A program made the translations under genes and the position numbers. Source: Proteiniphilum sp. UBA5384 (lineage in GTDB: Bacteria > Bacteroidota > Bacteroidia > Bacteroidales > Dysgonomonadaceae). From it: DNA of 64,000 nt. Below, one piece after another: positions 52,355 to 61,486 of the stretch. The DNA lies in contig NZ_DHOS01000071.1 of assembly GCF_002410825.1 (NCBI RefSeq), forward strand, positions 7,145 through 71,144, given 5' to 3'. Every line of letters starts with the position of its first letter. The first letter of the stretch is position 1. The notes below the pieces were generated by a model. The model was not told where the DNA came from. It saw only the letters and a program-made list of their open reading frames with translations, and searched no databases.

Positions 52355-52479
52355 TTCCTCTCATCAAAGTGCTAAACAAGAACGTATTTTCAGCAAGATT
52401 CAAAACGGATAGGAACTTTTCTATTTGCATTGATCCAAACAAAAAGACCTACCAAAGTCTTGTTTTGTCTTAAGTGTCA

Positions 52480-52508
52480 CAAATATACTTATTTTATCCT
52501 TATCCAAA
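52480..52508 (-). promoter_or_regulatory. Putative promoter of the export operon
   Basis: On the minus strand TTTG (52505-52508), 17 bp, and TATATTTG (52480-52487). The spacer is two bases shorter than the usual 19. No other good TAnnTTTG box is seen before the next gene. Confidence 0.5.
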
Positions 52509-52555
52509 GAATTGTTAAGGAAGAAACATTAATAAATCATATGCAATGCACAAAT

Positions 52556-52598
52556 GACAGCCGTACTGTATCCCAGTAGGGAATACAGCACGGCTGTC
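52556..52598 (-). terminator. Large inverted repeat, probable terminator of the TlpA-SusCD unit
   Basis: Arms 52556-52574 and 52579-52598 form 18 base pairs with one A-C mismatch and one bulged A around the 4-nt loop AGTA. The minus strand after it reads ATTTGTGC, so the T run is poor. It lies about 80 bp after the TlpA-like stop. A strong hairpin without a T run could be a 3'-end stabiliser rather than a classical terminator. Confidence 0.55.
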
Positions 52599-52678
52599 GG
52601 TCTAAACTTCCGATACTGAATGGTTTATGTTAAAAAAGATCCTTTTTCTCCTGAATCAAATGGGTATCTTACTATGAA

Positions 52679-54040
52679 TTAATCCAATAAAGACTCAATA
52701 ATTTCCACAGTATTTTTTTCTGAAGGTCTTGTTGCATATGCATTGGCAATGTTGAAGTCTTTATCTATGAGGATAAATCTTGGAATAAACTTTAGATCCC
52801 ACCCTTCACTCAAATTCTTATCAACTGTATGGTATTGTTTAAGTTGCTTTTCATGTGCGGCAAGATAATCAAGCCATTCCTTTTTACCCTTATCGGTTGA
52901 AATGGGAAGGAATACCACCTCCTTACCTTCAAATTGTTTTGCTATTGATTCAAAGAATGGTGACTCTTGAATGCATGGTCCACACCATGTTGCCCAGAAG
53001 TCAAGATAGATTACTTTCCCCCTGAAATCGCTAATTTTAACCATTTTGCCATCAGTGTCTTCGATCTCAATATCAATGGCGGGTCTACCTGGAAGCAATT
53101 TACTGGCAGATTCAATTTTCTTTATCATTTCATTGGCGAAATCTTGGTTAGCCATATTATTGGCGAAGACGGTTACCTCATCTATCAATTCTGGGGAAAC
53201 ACTTCCGCTTAATTTATCTGAATAATCAGATGCCTCAAAAAGTTCTTTTGTGCGTTCTGGAATTGTCAATCCGTTAAACCAGATATCTTTCAGCTCATCA
53301 TTTGACGTGTATGAAAAAATATCCCTGACAACTGCCACATCAAGATATTCAGCACTGTTTAGCTGTGACAACATTGGAGCTACAATTGGTGTAAGGCTTT
53401 TCATAAAGTCTTCACGCTCGGGAAGCTCAAAATCAAGCCCTTTTTGCCTAATTGCATAGCCTGCATAACTATAGAAACTTATATAGCTATTGATTTGGTC
53501 GGCAAGGATACGCATACTTTCTAACTCCTTAAACTTACTGTCTGTACTCTGCAAAGCATCCAGTTCCGCTTGTCTTGTCATAGCGGCACTATCTATAAAT
53601 GCTTTCGTAGTTTCAAAATCACCAATAATATTTCTTCCCGCCTCAAGAAATGATCCTCCTTTAGGGAAAAGGCGCCCTTTCATATAGGTATTTATTTCGG
53701 CGCTTGTGCCACTAAACTCAGCTTCAGTATTTCTATTTGTAATCTTCACCATCAAATCGTCACCAGGTGATAGATAAATGGTGTTACGGCTCAAACTATA
53801 GTATCCAGGCTCCGTAAGCACGAAGGTCGTATCGAAGTAGCCACTCTTATCCGTTGTAATCGCGATATCACGAGATTTCCCAAGCAGGGAGGAAGCGCCA
53901 TTATACGACATAACCACCTGATTACCGGAACTAAGGTCAATAAGCTGACCGCTCAAGTGTACAGTTGGTTCACTTTTCTGTTGACACGAAAATAGTGCAA
54001 TCAACAGTGTAAAAAAGAATAGGTTCTTAAAAGTTCTCAT
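52679..54040 (-). CDS. TlpA-like thioredoxin-fold lipoprotein with DUF4369-type N-terminus
   Basis: 453 residues with lipobox LFSC (Cys19). The N-terminal region (about residues 28-120) is a DUF4369-like beta domain, followed by a helical middle part. From about residue 320 comes a TlpA/ResA-type thioredoxin fold: GRPAIDIEIEDTDGKMV, KVIYLDFWATWCGPCIQESP (redox CGPC), and PRFILIDKDFNI with the cis-Pro region. Such proteins reduce or oxidise disulfides in the periplasm. Starting 14 bp after susD, it is the third gene of a SusC-SusD unit without any glycosidase. A role in processing a disulfide-containing or peptide substrate is an inference. Confidence 0.88.
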   Translation of the reverse strand: MRTFKNLFFFTLLIALFSCQQKSEPTVHLSGQLIDLSSGNQVVMSYNGASSLLGKSRDIAITTDKSGYFDTTFVLTEPGYYSLSRNTIYLSPGDDLMVKITNRNTEAEFSGTSAEINTYMKGRLFPKGGSFLEAGRNIIGDFETTKAFIDSAAMTRQAELDALQSTDSKFKELESMRILADQINSYISFYSYAGYAIRQKGLDFELPEREDFMKSLTPIVAPMLSQLNSAEYLDVAVVRDIFSYTSNDELKDIWFNGLTIPERTKELFEASDYSDKLSGSVSPELIDEVTVFANNMANQDFANEMIKKIESASKLLPGRPAIDIEIEDTDGKMVKISDFRGKVIYLDFWATWCGPCIQESPFFESIAKQFEGKEVVFLPISTDKGKKEWLDYLAAHEKQLKQYHTVDKNLSEGWDLKFIPRFILIDKDFNIANAYATRPSEKNTVEIIESLLD

Positions 54041-54054
54041 AATAAATAAATTAA

Positions 54055-55581
54055 TTAATAGCTGTTTTGTTTAATAACACCTTTGCTACTTTCAATTTCA
54101 GTTTCATGAATTGGGGCTGCAAACCGTCTCGATCCTTTTTCTAACATGTAAGTTTTAATGGGTGACGATGTCAATATGGCCGCATTAGTATATTCATAAA
54201 ATTCCCGTTTAAGTTCCGGGATATCATCAAAGGTGTCTTGATTATTATTCAATCTCCTGATATCATTCCATCTTTGACTAAAGGGCATCTCCCTTCTTCT
54301 TTCTTCAAGAATCATCAGTACAGCTTCTTCCCTATCAGAGGCTGTCAGGTTGATAAAAGAGGATGGTGCATTACTATCAATACGTTTAGCACGAAGCAGA
54401 TTAACTGTATTCATAGCTTCGTCGAGTTTATTATCTCTTGCCAGAGCTTCAGCTTTTATAAGTAACATTTCAGCGACTGTGGGCCCGCTTGGGATTCTGT
54501 CTTTGTAGAAAAAAACATAGCCCGGATATTCATATGCGGGGCTTATCAAGCCACGATCATAGGAATAATTTTCAACCATATGATATTTATATCTCAAGTC
54601 GTAAGTCTTATCATAGAGAGCTAAAAGCTCTTTGCTGGGCACATACCACCATGATTCATTATATAGCATACGGAAATAGTAGAATTCCTTCCACTCCATC
54701 ATATCGCTCATATCAGACTGGTTATCATGAGTATATGGATATTTTATTCCAATAGTTACTCCATCTACGGTAACATTTGAGGGAATATCACTATATCTCA
54801 TTTCTAAGTTATAGTCAAGCAAAAGATCATGCTCTTGCAATGCTACATCGGCATGTTCAAGCGCCTTTGTGTAATCTCCCTGCGTGAGATAAAATCTTGC
54901 TGCGAATGCATTGGCAGCCGCTTTACTTCCGCGCCATGATTTATATTTGTTATTCACAAATTCCATTTTGTTGGTTAGCTTCAGTGCTTCTTGAAGGTCA
55001 CTCTCAATAAAATTATATGTCTCTTCAAGAGTTGCTCTCTCCACATTTTCCTCAAAACTCGTTGACCTTTTCAAGCTTAATCCCAGTTCTTTTTTGTTAG
55101 CTTCGTTATATGGCAAACAATAAGTTTGCGCAAGGCTCCACAGGCTATAAGCTCTCACCAAGTGTGCCTCTCTTTTGAGTTTCTCTTTCAATTCGTCAGC
55201 ACCACTCACCTTTGGGAGATTATATAACACCAGGTTCGCAGAAAATATCTTGTTATATTCCGAACTCCAAAAACTCTCGCGTGTATCCAACGGTAGATTG
55301 TCGATATCCCATGTCGCAAACTGCACATTTGCTATTCCATAAGCGTTCAACTTAGCATCAACCAGTTCGGTGTAAAGGCCATAATCATCAGTACTATAAA
55401 TAAGTGCCCTATTGGACTCTTGATAAAATATACTATAATTATTAAGGAGATAGTTCAACTGTTCTACCGATGTAATAGTCAGTGATGAGTTTTTATTAGG
55501 TTTCTCATCAAGAAAGTCATCACATGAATAGAAAGCAATAAGTACTGATAACGCTATAATTATATTTTTAATTTTACGCAT
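54055..55581 (-). CDS. SusD/RagB family lipoprotein
   Basis: 508 residues with a lipobox at FYSC (Cys20) followed by DDFLDEKPNKNSSLTITSVEQLNYLLNNYSIF, typical of the SusD N-terminus. The C-terminal half has ADMLLIKAEALARDNKLDEAMNTVNLLR-type and RREMPFSQRWNDIRRLN segments of the family. It is co-transcribed with susC (11 bp gap) and the TlpA-like gene (14 bp gap). No sugar-specific neighbour is present, so the ligand may be a peptide or another nutrient. The length is slightly shorter than the SusD at 1790-3454. Confidence 0.93.
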   Translation of the reverse strand: MRKIKNIIIALSVLIAFYSCDDFLDEKPNKNSSLTITSVEQLNYLLNNYSIFYQESNRALIYSTDDYGLYTELVDAKLNAYGIANVQFATWDIDNLPLDTRESFWSSEYNKIFSANLVLYNLPKVSGADELKEKLKREAHLVRAYSLWSLAQTYCLPYNEANKKELGLSLKRSTSFEENVERATLEETYNFIESDLQEALKLTNKMEFVNNKYKSWRGSKAAANAFAARFYLTQGDYTKALEHADVALQEHDLLLDYNLEMRYSDIPSNVTVDGVTIGIKYPYTHDNQSDMSDMMEWKEFYYFRMLYNESWWYVPSKELLALYDKTYDLRYKYHMVENYSYDRGLISPAYEYPGYVFFYKDRIPSGPTVAEMLLIKAEALARDNKLDEAMNTVNLLRAKRIDSNAPSSFINLTASDREEAVLMILEERRREMPFSQRWNDIRRLNNNQDTFDDIPELKREFYEYTNAAILTSSPIKTYMLEKGSRRFAAPIHETEIESSKGVIKQNSY

Positions 55582-55592
55582 GACTGTTTATT

Positions 55593-58500
55593 TTAAAAAG
55601 TAAGATTTAAACCAAAAGTTAAAGTTGGCCGAGGTTTTAATGATCCCATAGGGAATTCAGGATCTTCATTATATTTATTATTTGTCAGTACAAACAGATT
55701 GTTAGCCTGTCCATACACTTTTGCCGAGCGCAGGCCAATTTTCCTAAGAAGAAGCGGATTCACATTGTAGGCAACACTAAGCTCTTGCATTCTCAGATGA
55801 TTGGCACTTTGCACTCTGTAATCGAGATAAGGATAGAATCTGTCCCAGAAATAATACCGAGGTTCATCCTTTCCAAAAGGAATCGGGACCATTTTTGATG
55901 GATCAGAATTTAATACTTCGTTGTAAAGTTTATTTGGCAAAGCACTTCCACCCGACATACTCGGATAGTTGAATATAAGGCCATTGAACTTATGTCCGAA
56001 TTTCCCTGTAAATATGAATGAAAGATCAAAATCATAAATTTTAAATGTATTGATTAAGCCAATTCCAACGGGTGCGACTTTTGTACCCATATCAAGCATA
56101 TAATCTCTACCATCGCCGGGAGTCCAGCCGGTGAAGTCATACAAATCGTCTCCTTCACCCTGCACCACTGGTTGCCAGTTCGGATTTGACTCGGTACCTT
56201 GGTTTACTACCCCGGCATATTTGAAGGCCCAAAGCGTATTGGCATCATATCCCTGCACGTATGCAGCCGTTCCCCCACCATAAAGGTCATAAGCATTATA
56301 GGTAGCCTTAAACAACTTATCAATGACATTATAGTTGTAAGAGAAGTTTACACTCCCTGTCCAGACAATATTGTTCCCTGAAAACTTATTGGTTGTTCCA
56401 AGTTCAAATTCAAAACCACGGTTTGTCATTTCGGCCATATTCAATTTCTGGGTTTTAGTTCCATTGACGGCCGGGATACTCATACTTACGATCAGGTCTC
56501 TCCCCTTTTTGTTATAAAAGTCAAACTTTCCAAACATTCTTCCTTTAAACATATCGAAATCAACACCTAAGTCGACAGCTCCTGTTTTTTCCCACCGGAG
56601 TGTTGGATTTCCATAACTGCTTATAGACGCAGTATAGTCCTGTATATAAATATTCTGGGATCCTGTAACAGATATCAATGGCATAAATGAAGTTGATTTA
56701 TCTACATTTCCATTATAGCCGTAAGTCGTTCTTACTATCAATCTGTCAATCCAGTTATAGTTTCTCATAAAATCTTCTCTTGAAAGATTCCAGCTTGCAC
56801 CTACCGACCAGAAAGGCGCATACCTGTATTTGGGGTCATCGGTGATCAAATTCGAAGCATCAGTCCTTGCCGATCCCGATATAGTATACTTATTATCAAT
56901 AGTATAAGAAGCATTCACATAAAATGACACGTATCTGTCAGTTGCATGTGAAAATTTATGGATATAAGCAAACGTTTGATTTGCCCCCAACCAATTTTTC
57001 AGTTGCAATGCACCGCTCCCCCCCACTCCATTGGGGAAAGTCCCAACCGTAAGTCTATCATCATCATATCCATATGTACGCGGACTTTCAGTCGTTTTAT
57101 AAACTATATTCTGTATTTCCATACCGGCAATTGCACTCAGTTGATCCCTGCCAAAAAACTCTCTATTGAAAGTAAGCTGATTTCTCCAGTTATATGAGGT
57201 ACGCTCTGTTTTACCTTGGTCAAGTATTCCCCCTTTTGGAAGGTTCGCTGCCACTTTATCGGTTGTCCTGTCCCAACTACTCGTAGTATTCACCAGTTGT
57301 CTTACAAAATAGGATCCTTCCATATAATAATTTCGTGTTTCAGCATTTAGTATTTCATACTGGAACTTAGTGTCAAATAAAAGGCCATCAATAAGTTTGA
57401 ACGCCAATCCTGCTTGAATCCTCGAGTTTAGTGTACTCGTCTTCAAATCTCTTTCTTCAACTTCCGTGAGGGGGTTATAGGACCAATCTTTATATGGAAA
57501 AGAGGCGTAAGGCACGTATCTCTCAATATTTGGCCAATAGAATGTACTGGGTAGAGATGTTTTGTTACCATTCTCATCAAGAAGCATATCATATCTTGAA
57601 CCTGTGTAGATATCTCCATTGTTATTGCGGTTACCCATTATAAATGTACTGATAAAAGAGAAGTCGAGCCACTTGAAGATATTGGCATTTGTTCTGAAGC
57701 TTATGTTATATTTTTCGTCATCTGTACCTTTATAGTTTGATTTTCTATTTTCATACATCAGGGAAACATAACTTGATGTTTTTTCTCCCTGTGATGCGAC
57801 ACTTAAATTATATTGTTGGGTAAAAGGGCTTTGCAACATAAGATTCTTTATTTGCCCCCTGTTATCGCTGACTCTTAACCTATCTAACAAGTTACTCAGT
57901 TCATCATTTGACAAAAAGCCCAATCTATTTTCATTCATTGCTTCAACTGCCTGCGAATAACCTCCTGTCAGGCTTGTATTACTGTCGGGGGTTGGAGACC
58001 ATGGACCACCGAAGAAATTAGAATTAAAACCTTTTTGCTCATAATCAATTATCTCAGAGGATGATGCCAATGGTGAAAGATAACCAAGATCAATTTTAGG
58101 AGCATATTTCAAAAAAGAATTGAAATTAACCGTTACACCCTTATCCCTTGCACCTGATTTTGTAGTTATAACAATAACACCATTGGCTGAACGTGCACCC
58201 CAAATTGAAGTTGCGGCTGCATCTTTAAGAATAGTGATATCTTTCACATCATTAGGATTAATAGACTCCAATCCACCTTGAATAGCAAACCCATCAACAA
58301 CAATCAAAGGTTGGGCAGCTGCCATAAGGCTTGATTGACCACGTATTTCAAAAGAAACATTGCCATCAGCATCAGACATTACCTGGACTCCCGAAGATGT
58401 TCCGATAAGACGTTGCCCAATATTGGTAGAAGGTTTCTCTATTTGATCTGATTTTATAAGATTGTAGGAACCTGTGGCTCTTTCTTTTGAGAGAGTTTGA

Positions 58501-58838
58501 TACCCAGTAACCACCACCTCTTCAAGTAATTCCGAATCATCATACAATATTATTGTATGAGTGGTTTTACCCTCTATAGGAACAATAAGTGTCGTCATAC
58601 CAACATATGACACTTTCAGTTTACCACTGGAGTCCACAGTTGATAGCATAAACTTTCCGTCAATGTCTGAAACTACTCCTTTTGACGGCTCATCCACAAC
58701 GACAACTGTCGCACCAATAATGGGTAATCCGCTTTCATCAAGAACTGTCCCACTCACATTGATCTTCTGAGCGAACGATACAATTGAGAAAGTCCACATT
58801 AGAAAAAATAGAATTTTCTTCATCATAATTTTAAACAT
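55593..58838 (-). CDS. SusC/RagA family TonB-dependent outer-membrane transporter
   Basis: 1081 residues in the longest frame. The ATGs at 58838, 58826 and 58823 are all possible; the latter two give MMKKILFF or MKKILFF, a better signal peptide. A carboxypeptidase-regulatory-like domain (VSGTVLDESGLPIIGATV) follows the signal. Then come the plug (LLEEVVVTGYQTLSKERATGSY, QRLIGTSSGVQV, MAAAQPLIVVDGFAI, LKDAAATSIWGARSANGVIVITTKSG) and a barrel ending in FGLNLTF. It imports a nutrient through the outer membrane with its SusD partner. The barrel sequence is clearly different from that of the SusC at 3475-6648. A -7 box lies at 58990-58997. Confidence 0.95.
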   Translation of the reverse strand: MFKIMMKKILFFLMWTFSIVSFAQKINVSGTVLDESGLPIIGATVVVVDEPSKGVVSDIDGKFMLSTVDSSGKLKVSYVGMTTLIVPIEGKTTHTIILYDDSELLEEVVVTGYQTLSKERATGSYNLIKSDQIEKPSTNIGQRLIGTSSGVQVMSDADGNVSFEIRGQSSLMAAAQPLIVVDGFAIQGGLESINPNDVKDITILKDAAATSIWGARSANGVIVITTKSGARDKGVTVNFNSFLKYAPKIDLGYLSPLASSSEIIDYEQKGFNSNFFGGPWSPTPDSNTSLTGGYSQAVEAMNENRLGFLSNDELSNLLDRLRVSDNRGQIKNLMLQSPFTQQYNLSVASQGEKTSSYVSLMYENRKSNYKGTDDEKYNISFRTNANIFKWLDFSFISTFIMGNRNNNGDIYTGSRYDMLLDENGNKTSLPSTFYWPNIERYVPYASFPYKDWSYNPLTEVEERDLKTSTLNSRIQAGLAFKLIDGLLFDTKFQYEILNAETRNYYMEGSYFVRQLVNTTSSWDRTTDKVAANLPKGGILDQGKTERTSYNWRNQLTFNREFFGRDQLSAIAGMEIQNIVYKTTESPRTYGYDDDRLTVGTFPNGVGGSGALQLKNWLGANQTFAYIHKFSHATDRYVSFYVNASYTIDNKYTISGSARTDASNLITDDPKYRYAPFWSVGASWNLSREDFMRNYNWIDRLIVRTTYGYNGNVDKSTSFMPLISVTGSQNIYIQDYTASISSYGNPTLRWEKTGAVDLGVDFDMFKGRMFGKFDFYNKKGRDLIVSMSIPAVNGTKTQKLNMAEMTNRGFEFELGTTNKFSGNNIVWTGSVNFSYNYNVIDKLFKATYNAYDLYGGGTAAYVQGYDANTLWAFKYAGVVNQGTESNPNWQPVVQGEGDDLYDFTGWTPGDGRDYMLDMGTKVAPVGIGLINTFKIYDFDLSFIFTGKFGHKFNGLIFNYPSMSGGSALPNKLYNEVLNSDPSKMVPIPFGKDEPRYYFWDRFYPYLDYRVQSANHLRMQELSVAYNVNPLLLRKIGLRSAKVYGQANNLFVLTNNKYNEDPEFPMGSLKPRPTLTFGLNLTF

Positions 58839-59217
58839 TAAAACAATAACACTAAAACAATAAATATTTTCTCATTAACACATATACAGATAAACCATGA
58901 AAAAGCACATAGCAATAAAAAAGAGGTAAATTAATTCATTTCTTTATCTTTTACCCCTAAAAAATAGCATTAATATTATATATAAAGCACAAAGATAGAT
59001 TTTTTTATGTAGTGGTATGAATACAAGGTTAAAATATTTATATTAGTTATTTAAAATTACAACATTTTATCAATCTGGATTATCTATTCTCTATTCCTTT
59101 CAGGGTATTCTGACAATTGTCAAGTAAGTGGAAGAGAGTTACGCTTCCCTTCTCACGTTCCTCTAAAGAGTCTATGACAAGTTCATATCATCCACACATC
59201 GCACAGCCGGCTGACAG
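58839..59217. other. Intergenic region between glpF and susC, no gene seen
   Basis: These 379 bp contain the susC leader of about 150 nt, with a possible hairpin (AGAGGTAAA at 58922-58930 against TTTACCCCT at 58950-58958). They also contain the -7 box at 58990-58997 and a perfect 12-bp palindrome TGACAATTGTCA at 59111-59122. No open frame with coding character was found. Confidence 0.5.
58990..58997 (-). promoter_or_regulatory. TAnnTTTG -7 box for the susC-susD-tlpA unit
   Basis: The minus strand reads TATCTTTG, giving a leader of about 145 nt. A CAA at 59024-59026 is 26 bp away, too far for a normal -33 element. Confidence 0.4.
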
Positions 59218-59919
59218 TCAGATTACCACAAAATAGGTTCCTGCAGCCAGCACCGCACCCACAATCGGTCCTACTACCGGCACCCATGAATAAGCCCAAT
59301 CGCTATCGCGCTTCCCTTTTATGGGAAGGATGAAGTGAGCGATGCGTGGCCCCAGATCCCGGGCGGGATTGATGGCATATCCCGTTGTACCGCCCAAACT
59401 CATGCCGATGGCAATGATGAGCAAGCCTACCGGAAACGGCCCATCGAAGCCCGTTCCGTCTTTCACCGCAAACAGTATCCCGAAAACCAGCAGGAACGTG
59501 CCGATTACCTCGCTCAGAAAATTGTAAAAATAGTTGCGGATAGCGGGAATGGTGCAGAAAACACCCAACTTGGTATCCTGATTTTCTTCTGCATCGAAAT
59601 GGGGCTTGTAAAAAACATACACAAGCATTGCCCCCACTATTCCTCCCAGAATTTGGGCAACGATATATCCCCCGATATTTCCCGAAAACTGTCCTGCCAG
59701 CGCCAGTCCCACGGTCAGTGCAGGATTGAGGTGCGCACCGGAATATGGTCCGGAGATGAATGCTCCCACAAAAACGGCAAGTCCCCATGCAATAGAGATA
59801 ACGGCCCATCCACTGCCATAACCTTTGGTTCCTTTCAGTACCACATTGGCTACCACGCCATCACCCAACAGAATGAGCACGGCTGTCCCTATAAATTCGA
59901 ATAATAGATCTTGAGGCAT
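59218..59919 (-). CDS. glpF: Glycerol facilitator / aquaglyceroporin
   Basis: 233 residues. The MIP fold is clear: six helices and two half-helix motifs, GAHLNPALT (near residue 67) and YAINPARDLGPR (near residue 185). The Asp after the second NPAR is the residue that marks glycerol-conducting members. It lets glycerol diffuse across the inner membrane. It begins 22 bp after glpK and is the last gene of a glpD-glpK-glpF operon. Confidence 0.94.
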   Translation of the reverse strand: MPQDLLFEFIGTAVLILLGDGVVANVVLKGTKGYGSGWAVISIAWGLAVFVGAFISGPYSGAHLNPALTVGLALAGQFSGNIGGYIVAQILGGIVGAMLVYVFYKPHFDAEENQDTKLGVFCTIPAIRNYFYNFLSEVIGTFLLVFGILFAVKDGTGFDGPFPVGLLIIAIGMSLGGTTGYAINPARDLGPRIAHFILPIKGKRDSDWAYSWVPVVGPIVGAVLAAGTYFVVI

Positions 59920-59941
59920 GGTATATTGTGTTTTTATTTAT

Positions 59942-61429
59942 TTATCGTATCCACGCTTGAGCTTTATAGATCGCTTGTTGCCATTTCTTTTTTTCGATTT
60001 GCATATCGGCTTTTTCGGGTTCGAAAACACGCTCAACACTCCATTGTTGTTTTAATTCGTCGATATTTTCCCAGAATCCCACAGCCAATCCCGCCAGGTA
60101 TGCCGCTCCCAGCGCAGTGGTCTCGGTAACTTCGGGACGGATGACTTTTTTAGACAAGACTTCGGCCTGAAATTGCATCAGTAAGTTGTTACGAGACGCT
60201 CCACCGTCCACCCGGAGTTCTTTCAATCCGGTTTCGGCATCCAGTGCCATGGCGTTGATGACATCACCGGTGAGGAATGCAATGCCTTCTAATGCAGCAC
60301 GGGCAATATGCGCGCCGGTAGTTCCACGCGAAATGCCCACAATGGTTCCGCGGGCATACTGGTCCCAATAGGGCGCACCCAAACCGGTGAGCGCAGGAAC
60401 GAAATAGACATCGCCACTATCGGGCACTTCACGTGCCAGGGCTTCTATTTCGGACGACGATTTAATAATTTTCAGTCCGTCGCGCAGCCATTGTACAATG
60501 GCGCCACCGATGAATATACTGCCTTCGAGGGCATAAGTGGTTTTGTCACCGATTTTCCATGCAATTGTTGAGATCAAATTGTTTTTAGAGATGACCGGTC
60601 GGTTTCCGGTATTCATCAGAATAAAACAGCCTGTACCGTATGTGTTTTTCACCATACCTGGCTCGGTGCACAATTGCCCGAAAAGGGCAGCCTGCTGATC
60701 GCCCGCGATGCCTGCAATGGGTACTTTCGATGCGAAAATAGTAGTTTTGGTATGACCGTACACGCTGCTGGAATCACACACTTCAGGGAGTATACTTGTC
60801 GGAATGTCGAAAAGTTTCAGCAAATCATCGTCCCACTCCATAGTGTTGATATTGAAGAGCATGGTTCGCGATGCGTTCGATACATCCGTGATATGTCGTT
60901 CACCGCGGGTAAGTTGCCACACCAGCCACGTGTCCACCGTTCCAAAAACAAGTTCTCCACGGTTGGCCTTGTCTCTTGCTCCGGGAACATTGTCCAGGAT
61001 CCATTTTATTTTAGTGGCACTGAAATAGGCGTCAATGACTAAACCGGTTTTTTCCCGGATAAAAGGGATCAGTCCCTCATTCTTCAAATTATCGCAATAT
61101 TCTGATGTCCGGCGATCCTGCCATACGATGGCATTGTAAACCGGCTCGCCGGTTTTTCGATCCCATACAAGAGTGGTTTCACGTTGGTTGGTGATACCAA
61201 TGGCTGCAATGTTGGTACCATTGATACCAATTTTGGTGATGGCTTCGGCGATCACCGACGCTTGCGACGACCATATTTCGTGCGGATTGTGTTCTACCCA
61301 TCCGCTTTGGGGAAAAATTTGCGTAAACTCTTTCTGTCCGGTGGCGCATATTTCGCCCTTGTGGTTGAAAACGATTGCCCGCGAGCTGGTTGTGCCTGCA
61401 TCGAGCGCCAAAATGTATTTTTCCTCCAT
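59942..61429 (-). CDS. glpK: Glycerol kinase
   Basis: 495 residues, normal for GlpK. FGGY kinase markers: LALDAGTTSSRAIVF at the N-terminus (ATP phosphate loop), QSGWVEHNPHEIW, NQRETTLVWDRKTGEPVYNAIVWQDRR (glycerol contacts, split), GDQQAALFGQLC, and GLKELRVDGGASRNNLLMQFQAE. It phosphorylates glycerol to sn-glycerol 3-phosphate with ATP, trapping glycerol that enters through GlpF. It is 57 bp downstream of glpD and 22 bp upstream of glpF. Confidence 0.97.
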   Translation of the reverse strand: MEEKYILALDAGTTSSRAIVFNHKGEICATGQKEFTQIFPQSGWVEHNPHEIWSSQASVIAEAITKIGINGTNIAAIGITNQRETTLVWDRKTGEPVYNAIVWQDRRTSEYCDNLKNEGLIPFIREKTGLVIDAYFSATKIKWILDNVPGARDKANRGELVFGTVDTWLVWQLTRGERHITDVSNASRTMLFNINTMEWDDDLLKLFDIPTSILPEVCDSSSVYGHTKTTIFASKVPIAGIAGDQQAALFGQLCTEPGMVKNTYGTGCFILMNTGNRPVISKNNLISTIAWKIGDKTTYALEGSIFIGGAIVQWLRDGLKIIKSSSEIEALAREVPDSGDVYFVPALTGLGAPYWDQYARGTIVGISRGTTGAHIARAALEGIAFLTGDVINAMALDAETGLKELRVDGGASRNNLLMQFQAEVLSKKVIRPEVTETTALGAAYLAGLAVGFWENIDELKQQWSVERVFEPEKADMQIEKKKWQQAIYKAQAWIR

Positions 61430-61486
61430 AAACTAATTAGTTTAATTAGATAATAGGTAAATATAAAAAGTCACATAATATGCGTT

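Larger units (their letters stand above)
52355..52678. other. Intergenic region before the export operon
   Basis: These 324 bp hold no gene. On the minus strand they contain a large inverted repeat (52556-52598) after the TlpA-like gene, a promoter-like pair (52480-52508), and a leader of about 120 nt to the ATPase ATG. In the leader, AAGAC...GTCTTTTTG (52444-52464) could form a small hairpin with a T run, possibly an attenuator, but the stem is only five pairs. Confidence 0.5.

Noticed and set aside
59111..59122. Palindrome TGACAATTGTCA as an operator.
   Set aside because: It lies well upstream of the only -7 box in the gap and downstream of glpF, and there is no second copy. A 12-bp AT-rich palindrome can arise by chance.
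59303..59809. A 168-residue open frame on the minus strand.
   Set aside because: It lies fully inside glpF in another frame and is rich in Arg, Cys and His as expected for a shadow frame.
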